From the NCBI RefSeq assembly GCF_905475395.1, contig NC_058338.1, forward strand, positions 3,163,001 to 3,227,000: DNA of 64,000 nucleotides. Direction: 5' to 3'. Within the stretch, counting starts at the first letter, position 1; every line of letters starts with the position of its first letter. Source of the DNA: Chrysoperla carnea (taxonomy: Eukaryota; Arthropoda; Insecta; Neuroptera; Chrysopidae). The notes under the pieces were generated by a model, which ran no database searches, was not told the origin of the DNA, and saw nothing but the letters and a program-made list of their open reading frames with translations. Below are positions 48,759 through 59,588 of this stretch, in pieces. Position numbers and translations under genes: made by a program.

Positions 48759-51554
48759 TTAGACGTTTTTCTTTGAGTCTAGAGATATTTTTGATTTAGT
48801 AAAAACTATTAATCTTCTAGAGATAAGATACAGAGTTACAATAAAAAATACTATAATACAAAAAATAAATAAATAAGCGTCAAAAAGATAAACTTCATTC
48901 CAAGTTGCGTTCAATGCAGGATTCCGTAAATATTTAGCACCTTTATACCGTATAACATATTCAATCCACCAAATAGCACGATCCAACGGATTGTCCGGTT
49001 GATCCCATAACATGTTCGCTATTTCGGCAATACTTTCTTTGTACCTGAAAATTAAAACAAACATTCGGAAATTTTTTCATTTTTGAAATATAAAAATTTT
49101 TGAGTGGTTCAAACCTGGTATTTGTCATCACTTCGTGAATAGTTTTTTGTAAATGTTCTTCGGTTATTTCTGATAATAATAAACGTTTTGCAAAACCAAG
49201 TTGTTCAAATCTTCCTGAATTGATATTTTGATCGCATAAAAATGGTATGATTATTAAAGGCACTCTTCGAGGACTGCGAAGAACTTCTTCTGTTGATTGG
49301 AGTCCTCCTTGTGTTATGAATAACTTTATATTTGGATGCTCTAAAATTATAGGCAGTGTCACATTGAATATTTATCTAATTAGCACACTAATTAAGTCGA
49401 AAAACAACCAGTTTCAAATTAATGTAATTATTTTGTATTTCGTGACAGAAAAATAAAATATTTTAAATAATAATAAAAATACCTAAAATTGCACGTTGTG
49501 GTAACCATTTTGAAACATAAATATTTGTTTGATTAGCAATCAATAATCTTTCTCTTAAACTTCTAAGTTCCAACTTCCATATGACTTTATATGGCAACTT
49601 TTTAAATACATTAACCATTGTCTTAAGTATTTTGTCACTTAAGTGATAACTTTTAACATTCGAGCCAAGACTAAAATATATAAATCCATTGTGGGCACTA
49701 TCTAAATATGACTGTATATCCTGGAAAAAATATATTACATATAAAAATTATCACCCACATCATTATTTATTAATCTTTATTTATTTAATTACAAACATAT
49801 TTACTATTACATTTTGATGTGGGTGGAGTCGGTTACTTCGTTCTTATCCAAGCGACGACAATGTGATCAATTCTGGACTCCCATTAATTAAAAATTGTTC
49901 ACACTGCCGCAGCCTGGATTCGAACCCGCAACCTAAGTCTAAATGAACAAACAGACAAAGACAAACGCCTTAGACCGCTCGGCCATTTAGGCTCTAGAAA
50001 AAAAGAAGATGAATTGCACATTGAGTCGGGAATTTATAAGGATATTCATGATATTTTTTTTCGCAATTCGTATAGTCTAGCCAAGAAGTTCAAATTGCTG
50101 AAATGTGGATAGCTCGTTGGATTCGGAATGATGTCTAGAAAAATGTGCCGGAAGCATTTTTTGGCTTGTAATAAAAAATATGCATTCTGGACAGCGTTCC
50201 GATTTAACCAGTAAGGAATATAGCTAGCTGGCTATAAAGGAACGGCTTCGCAGTATACTGAATAAACGTCATACCTCACCTTCATATTGGAACGCACCTT
50301 CTATCCCGTACCTTTTGGGATCTAAATTGACTAATAAAGTAACCTAGAGAACTTGGTTACCTATCTGATGTTAGAACTTGATGACCCCCCATCAAACTCT
50401 TTCTTAAGTTATTTTTTTGTTTGGTTAACTACAAAACCAGCTATTAGCCATAAAATATTAAAATAGTTCATTTTGTATAAAGCTTCAAGTTAAGTAGGGC
50501 TCGGCAAAGCTCTTAAGGAAACTGGGTCACTTTTGAAAGTAAATATAAATTGATCACGAACAGTAAAATAAAGTTTGCAAAATTCAGATTTTGAAAGATT
50601 CAATCTATAGTACCTTTAACCAGAAATATTCGATCTATTAATATACATATGTCAAAGCTCAAAGATGACGCATTCACGGAGCCAAGGTTCTGCTCTCCAA
50701 AAAAAATTCTAAAATCTTACCTTATTCAATGGTACAAATTTTGGTTTATGTATTCCAAAAAACTCAATAAAATTTGCTACTTTTGGATACGCTCCATGTA
50801 TAATCGGATGTGTATTTGTCAAAACTAAACTAACATCTTGTTCCATTTCTTCAATACTTCGATTCACACGGTCACCAAAATTCTTCTGCACTAAATAATT
50901 TTGTTTTGGTAAAACAAAATATTTATAATATATTCGAGTTTTAATGCTAGTATAAACACTCATAACACGATCCCAAAATGATGATGGATCTCTACGAAGA
51001 TTCCATGCGTTTGGTTGATAAATTGGATGTGTTGGATTACCAATTGCTTCATGATTATGTGAAAAAATTGTATACGATGATATTCCAATTAATGGACATT
51101 TAAATAAATCAGCAAATGCAATTACAGATTGATAAGTTAACCATTCTGTGATAACAAGATCAAAATGATATTTTTCTGGATGTTGTATTATTTCTTGTAC
51201 GTCAGGATATTGGAAATATGCATCCATTATTTTATGCGAAAAATCATGATACCATTCATATAAATCAAATCGCCAATCATTGAGTAATCTATCCAATCCA
51301 TTGTCCAAAGCTTGATTTGCTAGTTTATATGCTTCGTCATGGATATCGATTTCTGTTAAATTTATTAATTTTGGATCGTTAATTAAATCAGGTATTATTG
51401 ATACAACTTTATGGCCACGTAATGATAATTCACGAATTATTGGAAAATAAATAACACTGTGACTGTACATCGGTGATGGCGATAAAAATAATATATTTGC
51501 ACTATTCACAGATTTTAATATTGTACAAATCAAAATAAATTTAATTAAAGCCAT
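48759..51554 (-). CDS. UDP-glycosyltransferase B (four coding exons)
   Basis: Exons on the minus strand: 51554-50721, 49720-49483, 49340-49115, 49044-48759. Phases and GT-AG sites agree and the product is 527 aa. Exon 2 has no internal ATG; it reads DIQSYLDSAHNGFIYFSLGS and ends KWLPQRAIL. The signal peptide ends VNSA, the putative catalytic residue is His32 in YSHSVIYFP, and the sugar-binding signature runs from FITQGGLQSTEEV to PFLCDQ. Two features are shared only with UGT C: a five-residue insertion before KWLPQ, and two extra residues between the signature Glu and Pro. The membrane helix is followed by a basic tail ending KKNV, a KKxx ER-retrieval signal. Intron 1 (about 1 kb) carries a tRNA-derived SINE-like element. 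A typical insect ER glycosyltransferase; acceptor unknown. Confidence 0.93.
49770..49997 (-). mobile_element. tRNA-derived SINE-like element in UGT B intron 1
   Basis: On the minus strand, box A-like TAAATGGCCGAGCGGTCTAA, box B GGGTTCGAATCC and a body follow in order, and the element ends in an AATAAATAAAG-type A-rich tail near 49780. The head resembles a tRNA with a long variable arm (Leu or Ser type). Confidence 0.7.
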
Positions 51555-52204
51555 TTTTACCGAAAGATCTTTAATATTTTACAGATAAATCTTACAGATT
51601 TAGATTTTATTAAAAATTCGAGCTTGTACATGTGACCATCAACACCAGTTGGTACAAATCTCTAGTGTTCAAGGTACTTGCCACGAATATCAGAGATTCA
51701 GTTTTGGATTCGATATAGGAGTAACTTTCTCCAAATTTATTTTATTTAATCAATATTGAGATATAAAATTAATCGTGCACTATGATTAATTATAAATAAA
51801 TATCTAATAGAAAATTTGTTAAGCCGAACTTATTTATAGAAGTTGTGTAGGAATAAATAAACATGATTGATATCAATGTCCGGTCGAATCTTGTGTACCA
51901 GATGTGTATTGTACAGAAGAGTAGAACAGGAATCATTCCAGCTAAAATTGATTACAATTTAGTAAAATATATAATAATATTGAGGCCTCTCTTTTCCACT
52001 GGGCACTCTGACAGTTTTATGCAAAATTTTAAATAGATTGGACAAGGATTCTCAATAGACTGTTATCGGATGCCTACGCCATACAAAAAACACACCCTCC
52101 AAGTTTCAGGTCTTTACGATCAGCGGTTTAGGCTGTGCGCTGTTCCGGCAGTCAGTCAATAGTTCAGTTTCTACTTTAAAAACAAATACTTTTTTTTTAT
52201 GGAA

Positions 52205-53345
52205 TGTGGGATCAAAATTAACCCTTTCTTTTTGCAATTTCCTCGATTTTTACAAAGGGGTACCCCTTAAAAAAATTGCAAAAAATCGAAAAATTTTTTT
52301 TATCTCCAATTTCGATAAAACTCAGTATATAAGGTAATTTTGACCCAAAAAGTACAAAAATCGGGTGCATTTGATGACTGGTCGAATAGTTTTTGAGATA
52401 CGGACCAAAATCGATCCAAATAATGCGATATCTCAGAAACTCTGCATCCAATCATTAAATTAACCGGATTTTTATACTTTTTGGGTCAAAATTACCCCAC
52501 CCACCGAGTTTCATCAAATTCCAAAACAAAATTTTTTTTTGCGTTTTTATCGATTTTTACAAAGGGGTACCCCTTAAAAAAATTGCAAAAAATCGAAAAA
52601 TTTTTTTTATCTCCAATTTCGATAAAACTCAGTATATAAGGTAATTTTGACCCAAAAAGTACAAAAATCGGGTGCATTTGATGACTGGTCGAATAGTTTT
52701 TGAGATACGGACCAAAATCGATCCAAATAATGCGATATCTCAGAAACTCTGCATCCAATCATTAAATTAACCGGATTTTTATACATTTTGGGTCAAAATT
52801 ACCCCACCCACCGAGTTTCATCAAATTCCAAAACAAAATTTTTTTTTGCGTTTTTCTCGATTTTTACAAAGGGGTACCCCTTAAAAAAATTGCAAAAAAT
52901 CGAAAATTTTTTTTTACCTCCAATTTCGATAAAACTCAGTATATAAGGTAATTTTGACCCAAAAATTACAAAAATCGGGTGCATTTGATGACTGGTCGAA
53001 TAGTTTTTGAGATACGGACTAAAATCGATCCAAATATTGCGATATCTCAGAAACTCTGATTCCAATCATTAAATTAACCCGATTTTTATACTTTTTGGAT
53101 CAAAATTACCCCATCCACCGAGTTTCATCAAATTCCAAAACAAAATTTTTTTTTTGCGATTTTCTCGATTTTTACAAAGGGGTACCCCTTAAAAAAATTG
53201 CAAAAAATCGAAAAATTTTTTTTATCTCCAATTTCGATAAAACTCAGTATACATATAAGGTAATTTTGACCCAAAAAGTACAAAAATCGGGTGAATTTGA
53301 TGACAAGTTGAATAGTTTTTGAGATACGGACAAAAATCGATTTTT
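52205..53345 (-). repeat. ~307-bp tandem repeat array, about 3.7 copies
   Basis: The landmark CTCAGTATA recurs at 52321, 52628, 52935 and 53243, a spacing of 307-308 bp. Each unit contains the palindrome AAGGGGTACCCCTT and a GATACGGAC...GATATCTCAG segment. Copies are nearly identical, so amplification is recent. Several 75-88-codon open frames here are by-products of the repeat. The array lies between UGT B and UGT C. Confidence 0.93.
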
Positions 53346-54867
53346 TATTAATTTAAAGGCAGCGGAATATTTAAAGCTGGCCCTGTTAATAACTGATGAA
53401 TTTTTTTATCATAAGATAAAAGCAAGGTATGTGAATGAATTGGATTAGAATTTTATTAACATTGATTGACAATATTAGTAACTAAGAAATACCACAGGAA
53501 ATGAATAAGATAGTAAAGGTCCCTTATCAGAAAAATTTGAAATAGATCACCAGTTAAGCAGAACGGTTATAGTAACACTACACAAGCCCAGCAAAGTCCT
53601 CACCTCATTACTAGTAGATTCAGCCACTATACAATACCAGTAATGTACTTCAACAGCATATTCTTTGCTACTGAGAATGGAGTTAGTGACATATCAAACC
53701 CAGTTACTGAAAAAACGAAGTCGAAGTGGTTGCTAGTAGTTCGGTGGCTGAAACTTAAAATAATACTGAAATAATTAATGAACAATTTCAGGAAAACAAT
53801 AGTCACGATCACGGGACGTTTAAGACACGTCACGTTTAGTCTGCATGATTGAAAGATCATAGTACACAGCGCAACGACCATCAAACAGAAGTTATTGCTT
53901 CTTATTTTCGATATCGCTTCTCTCACCTATGGAAGAGAGGGGTCTACATTGAATAAAAAAATGCTCTCGTAATTTATGGATGGATGTCCCCTTAGCCAAA
54001 GAAATCCGACATAGTCTGTAACTTCGTCCATATACTACCGTAGCTACTTCATGCTTAATTCTGTTTTGCTAGAAAGAGATACAAACAAATCTTTGATGGC
54101 TTTTATCTTGGTTATTTTTATAGTTATTCGAAAAATAAGTTTTCTCTGCTTTTTTTTTTTTTACATGAATGAGCTTTTATTAAAACAAAAAATTAAATGA
54201 AATGCATATTCCCTATTGGTGGCTGAAGAAAAAAAATTTGTTAGTTTTCTCATGTAAACAGAAATTTTATTTGGTTTTCCCATATTTTAATGATAAGGTG
54301 CGCTTCTGTATTAGCAATTTCCTGTGATAACATTTCTCAGCTTAGATATTATACTAGTTTTGTTCAAGTATTAACAATACGGTATGGATAATTATAATCC
54401 ACTTATATACCTGTCTTTAATCCTTTTATTATATTATCAAAATTTGCGATAAGCCTTTCTTAATATACACATTCCGGAATTCCCGCAGATAATTGAATTA
54501 CTTATCTGAATTATTAAAGGTTGGTTGACAAATGACGCATGAATTTTTCCAAACTATCTATTATTGATATCAAGGGCAATTCCGAGATCTTAAGATTTCC
54601 ATCAAGAAAGCTCGAGAAATTTCTTACAATTTTGGTCTTTATCATTTTTTTCTTACGATCAATATTTTTCGATAAAGACGCGAAAAGAGGTGGTCGTAAA
54701 GTTTGTTTTGTTGCATAACTCGTTCATTTTTACGCGGAAGATGGTTACCTTCGAAGTTGTTAGGAATTAAATTTTCGGTGGTAAATTGGCAAAAGGATGG
54801 GATTAAGTTAGAAATAAAAAAACATTAAAAATAATCTTTTTTTTTACAAGAAAATATTTAATTTTTA
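53346..54867. other. Spacer between the 307-bp array and UGT C
   Basis: Mixed composition. A 99-codon minus frame (53627-53926) has no recognisable domain and no splice support. No repeat partner seen within the window. Confidence 0.45.
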
Positions 54868-57800
54868 TTAGACTTTTTTCTTCGAACGTAGAGATATTTT
54901 TGATTTACTAAAAGCAATTAATCTTTTAGTGATAAGATACAGAATTACAATACCGAATACTAGAATACTAAAAATAAATAGATAAACGTCTAAAAGATTA
55001 GCTTCACTCCAAGTTGCATTCAATGCAGGATTTCGTAAATATTTAGCACCTTTATGCCGTATAACATATTCAATCCACCAAATAACACGATCCAACGGTT
55101 TTGTCGGTTGATCCCATAATGTATTTGCTATCTCGGCAATACATTCTTTGTACCTAAAAAAAATTATAACGTCAATCAATATCTCGTTTGGAAAGATAAA
55201 TTTTTGTGTGACTCAAACCTGGTATTATTGATCACTTCGTGAATTGTTTTTTCTAAATGTTCTTCAGTTATTTCAGATCGTAATAAACGTTTCCCAAGAC
55301 CAAGTTGTTCAAATCTTCCTGCATTTATATTTTGATCAGATAAAAATGGTATAATTATTAAAGGCACTCGGTTAGGACCACGAAGAGCTTCTTCAGTTGA
55401 TTGCAATCCACCTTGCATTATGAACAGTTTTATTTTTGGGTGTTCTGAAAAGAAAAGCCTAGAAGAAATGTGATATCAAATAAAGCAGACCTATCTTCAG
55501 AAAATAACTCTTTGTATCTACTTCTTTATATTTTACGCATTAAGAACACGATTCAATGACAAAATAATTGAATAATTTTTCTAATTAGCACACTAATTAA
55601 GTCGAAAAACATTGGATATCAAATTAATGTAATTATTTTGTATTTCGTGACAGAATAATTAAATATTTTAAATAATAATAAGAATACCTAAAATTGCACG
55701 TTGTGGTAACCATTTTGAAACATAAATATTTTTCTGATTAGCAAACAACATTTTTTCTGTTAAATTTCTAAGTTCCAACTTCCATATGACTTTATATGGT
55801 AACTTTTTAAATACATTAATGATTGTATTAATAATGTTATCACCTAAATGAAAACTTTTTATATTTGAGCCAAGACTGAAATATATAAATCCATTTTCGG
55901 CATCTTCCAAGAATAATTGTAATTCCTATAAAAAAGAAGATAGTTATATAAATAAGCGTTTAATTTTGATTGAGTCAGCATTTCATTAGGGGTCGAGTAG
56001 GAACCCTGGTGGAAAAAAATATTTGAAAAAAGAATAAGTCTTAATAAGTCTTAGGAAACTCTTAGAAACTTTAAAAAAGTATTAAGAACTCTGAATAACT
56101 CTGAATTAGATCTAGTCCGAAAAAGTTGAGAAATTCAAAGTTCCTAAGACTTTTTTAGAATTTCTTATTCTTTCTTCAAATATTTTTTCCACCAGGGAAG
56201 TTCTCTTCATTTCAGTGCAACATACAACGTTTTCCTTTACGAAAATTTTGGAAATTGAGGCGTAATTATTTAATACCTTAAATTTATGACTCAAAAACGT
56301 TTCAACATACAAAAAAAAAGTTTCGGACAAATTTGTAGAAAATTTTATTCTCTACAACTATTATAATACTTAAAGGCTAATACGATTGAAGGCAAAATAA
56401 ACGAGATATTCACAAAAAAGTATGATTTTCGTGACCGTTGATCTTGAATATCTAAGAACGGGCACGTGCGACTTTTGAGGCAATATGTGTCTTATCAAAA
56501 TAAAGGCTTGTACAAAAATTCAGCTTATTCCGTTAGATTCCGAGGTTGACCACTTTTTTTGACTGAGATGATTATAACTGAGCAAAAAAAACATCTAGCT
56601 ATGGAAATGACATAAATAATTGAGCCAAAAAGTACAAAAGTAATTTTTATTTAAAGCACTAGCGGACCCGACAGACGTTGTCCTGTAGAAACGTAACTTC
56701 AATTCATTAATATCTATATATGTTTAGTAATTTTAATATTAAACAACACCTCAATACTAATAAAAATGCATAGTATACAGTAAGTCGCAATAATAATGAA
56801 ATACATATATTAGTTATATGAGCTCCCACCATTTAATGAAATTTAGTTTCTTTTGTGCGGAACCCTCAAAAACAATTGTAGCGGACCTAATGGTGAATCT
56901 AAACCATCCTCGAATCCTCTTGAACACACACACAAAATATCATCAAAATCGGTCCAGCCGTTTTTGAGTTTTAGCGAGACTAACGCACAGCAATTTATTT
57001 TTATATAATGGTACAGATCAATAAAATTGAAAAAAAAACCCAACTAAACCCACACCCACACCTACACCCACACCCACATCCACACCCACACCCACACCTA
57101 CACCCACACCCACACCCACACCCACACCCACACACCCACACTCAACCCAACCCAACCCAACCTAACCCAACCTAACCCAACCTAACCCAGCCTAACCCAA
57201 CCTAACCCAGCCTAACCCAACCTAACCCAACCCAACCCAACCCAACCCAACCCAACCCAACCAAAAATTACAAAAATTGTGTTTTTTTGAATTTTTTATG
57301 ATTTTTTCGATTTTTACAAATTGCAAAAAGTGTAAAAAAAGTTTTTGTTTCCGATTTCGATAAAACTAAGTTTATAAGGTAATTTTGACCCGAAAATTAC
57401 AAAAATCGTGTTTATTTGACCATTAAATGAGTAATTTTCGAGATATTTTATGAATCTGACTGTATAGCCAACATTTTCATTCCGTTCAGTCTCTGAAATT
57501 ATTCCGCATTGAATCTAATTATTCCGAAATTGACCTTTTCATTTCAATTACGATTCATTACTGTTTCGGACACACAGTAATAAGTTTTTTTCTAAACCAT
57601 CCCTGAACTATAGCGAACAAAACAAAAAAAAAAATTTTGAAAATCGGTCCAGCCGTTTTTGAGTTTTAGCGAGACTAACGCACAGCAATTTATTTTTATA
57701 TATGAGGAGCTTATCTGCAAACCGGGTTTTGTCCAAAAATTTCCAAAGTGGGGTTTTGATTGATTATTACTCCATAGGCTCGTTTACATCAGAAACAGTA

Positions 57801-59588
57801 TTCCATTTTGTGCAAAAAACTATTTGTCCCATTAAAAACTGATGTTGAAAATGAAGGTTTTGTGCAAAGTGTGTTTTGTCCACCAGAAGAGGTAGGGTTC
57901 TAGCAATGCAAACCGTGTTTTGTCCACTCAGCCAATAGGAACTGTCCTTTTGCTCATGTGACTAACCACCTATTGGTTACTTCAGCTTCAAAATGTACCT
58001 GTTGGTCATGTAATTACGCAAGCGAAGAAAAATGATGTGAACAAACTCCTACAGAAAATGTTTGATGAAAACTGGGCTGACAAGGAACCTTTAGAAGATC
58101 TACGGCTTATGTGGTATAAGAACATTATTTTTGAAAATCCAACAGCTATTCAAGAAGCTGAAGAAGAAGAGTGTGACTGTCTGGCAGAGGAAAGGTGCGA
58201 CCTTCACATATAATGAACTGTTTATGAACCCTATAACAGAACTGTTTACCTTTTTGATGTTGATATCAATAAACACGTTTGCATTCAAAACGAGTTTTGT
58301 CCAAGATAATTTTATTCAAACCGAGTTTTGTCCAAACATTTCCTGCAAAACGGGTTTTGTCCAAACTATAATGTTGATTTTTAACACTTTATTGTTTACT
58401 TAAAGGTAAAGTTAGTATTTAAATTGATTTAAGGAGTTAATATAAAAGAGCAGAAAAAAATTCAACAAATAATTATAAAAAGAGATAGTTGTATCAGTTT
58501 TTTCTCCCTCCTGAAAAATCCACCGAATGTGACAAAACCCGGTTTGCAGATAAGCTCCTCATATACAGATTTCGTTTCAAAAAGCACTGAAAACTGATTG
58601 ACTAACATGTTTCTATTAAGACATTATCATGTATTAACTAAATGGATAATCCACTGCACCTAAGAGTAATGACTTGTTCACCTGAGAAGCAGAAATTAAC
58701 TATTCTAAACTGTCACCAGGGTACGCTATTAAAAAACTTTTAAAATCTTACCTTTTCCAGTGGTACAAATTTTTGCATGTGTATTCCGCCAAACTCAATT
58801 AAATTTGCTACTTTTGGATACGCTCCATGTAAAATAGGATTTGTATTTGTTAAAACTAAACTAACATCATGTTCCATTTCCTCAATACTTCGATTCACAA
58901 GTTTACCAAAATTCTTCTGCACTAAATAATTTTGTTTTGGTAAAACAAAATGGTTATAATATAATCTAGCTTTAATTGTAGTGTAAACACTTAAAACACG
59001 ATCCAAAAGTGATGATGGATCACGAAATTGATCCCATGCATTCGGCTGATAAATTGGATGCGTTGGATTACCAATTGCATCGTGTCCATGTAGAAATATT
59101 GTATACGATGAAATTCCAATTAATGGACATTTAAATAAATCAGCAAATGCAATTACAGATTGATAAGTTATCCATTCTGTGATAACAAGATCAAAATGAT
59201 ATTTTTCTGGGTGTTGTATTAATTCTTGTACTTCAGGAAATTGGAAATATCCATCAATAATTTTATATGAAAAATCATGATACCATTCATATGGATCAAA
59301 ACTCCAATCGTTGAGTAAACCATCCAATCCAACCATGACTTGTTCTGCTACTTTATATGCTTCGTCATGGATATCGATTTCTGTTAAATTTATTAATTTT
59401 GGATCTTCGATTAAATCCGGTATAATTGATACAACTTTATGGCCACGTAATGATAATTCACGTATTATTGGAAAGTAAACAACACTGTGACTGTACGAAG
59501 GTGTTGGTGATAAAAATAATATATTTGCACTATTCACAACTTTCGATATCGTTAATAAAATGAAAATAAATTTGATATTTAGATCCAT
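54868..59588 (-). CDS. UDP-glycosyltransferase C (four coding exons, long intron 1)
   Basis: Exons on the minus strand: 59588-58752, 55925-55688, 55444-55219, 55153-54868, giving 528 aa with consistent phases and GT-AG sites. The signal peptide ends VNSA; His34 lies in SYSHSVVYFP. Exon 2 contains FIYFSLGSN and KWLPQRAIL. The signature reads FIMQGGLQSTEEA...PFLSDQ, with Met where the family has Thr or Ser, plus the two-residue expansion shared with B. The C-terminal helix is followed by a tail ending KKKV (KKxx ER retrieval). Exon sizes 2-4 are identical to B, and the intron before exon 2 shares about 100 bp of near-identical sequence with B, so the two are recent duplicates. Intron 1 (about 2.8 kb) holds a retroposon-like repeat, a telomere-like block, a 307-bp-repeat fragment and a terminal-inverted-repeat element. 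Probably functional, although the Met substitution deserves a check. Confidence 0.92.
56330..56580. repeat. Dispersed repeat, second copy of the 7.0-7.5 kb family
   Basis: Shares TTTGTAGAAAATTTTATTCT, TACGATTGAAGG, TTGAATATCTAAGAACG and ATTCCGTTAGATTCCGAGG with 7030-7500. It lies in UGT C intron 1. Confidence 0.7.
56657..57006 (+). mobile_element. Retroposon-like repeat, ACTAGCGGACCCGAC to TAACGCACAGC
   Basis: Starts ACTAGCGGACCCGACAGACG and ends AGCGAGACTAACGCACAGC then an A+T-rich tail. The end segment, including CGGTCCAGCCGTTTTTGAG, is repeated at 57635-57703. Similar sequences are common in insect genomes; class uncertain. Confidence 0.55.
57040..57265 (+). repeat. CCCACA microsatellite running into telomere-like CCTAA/CCCAA repeat
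   Basis: 57045-57140 is (CACACC/CACACCCA)n. 57143-57262 is built of five-base units CCCAA and CCTAA, often alternating as a ten-base unit CCCAACCTAA. CCTAA is the complement of TTAGG, the usual insect telomere repeat, so this is an interstitial telomere-like tract or a mimic of one. It lies inside intron 1 of UGT C. Confidence 0.9.
57275..57450 (-). repeat. Partial unit of the 307-bp repeat family
   Basis: Contains diverged versions of the unit (GATTTCGATAAAACTAAG, GGTAATTTTGACCCG, CGAGATATTTTATG), in the same orientation as the 52.2-kb array. It directly follows the telomere-like block in UGT C intron 1. Confidence 0.7.
57627..57703 (+). repeat. 3' fragment of the 56.66-kb repeat
   Basis: AATCGGTCCAGCCGTTTTTG and AGACTAACGCACAGCAATTT match the end of 56657-57006. 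The tail TTTATATAT abuts the perfect inverted-repeat element, as if that element inserted into this tail. Confidence 0.7.
57704..58560 (+). mobile_element. Terminal-inverted-repeat element with iteron-like boxes and a short internal frame
   Basis: The two ends are perfect 30-bp inverted repeats beginning GAGGAGCTTATCTGCAAACC; with flanking TATAT/ATATA the symmetry extends to about 35 bp. The box GCAAACCGNGTTTTGTCC, present inside each end, recurs as variants near 57862, 57906, 58276, 58312 and 58342. An uninterrupted frame 57962-58213 (83 codons, first ATG about 32 codons in) encodes an acidic peptide containing NKLLQKMFDENWADKEP and LRLMWYKNIIFENPT. A second open stretch follows in another frame. 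I do not recognise the peptide or a DDE core, so this may be a non-autonomous DNA transposon with captured or leftover coding sequence. It lies in intron 1 of UGT C. Confidence 0.8.

Noticed and set aside
49905-49997. Possible tRNA-Leu/Ser gene in UGT B intron 1
   Set aside because: Followed by a SINE-like body and A-rich tail; the acceptor arms do not close as in a functional tRNA.
52218-53322. Four open frames of 75-88 codons with near-identical peptides
   Set aside because: They are by-products of the 307-bp tandem array; the frame repeats with the unit and there are no splice or start signals of note.
53627-53926. 99-codon minus-strand frame
   Set aside because: Hydrophobic, low-information peptide with no domain and no exon signals.
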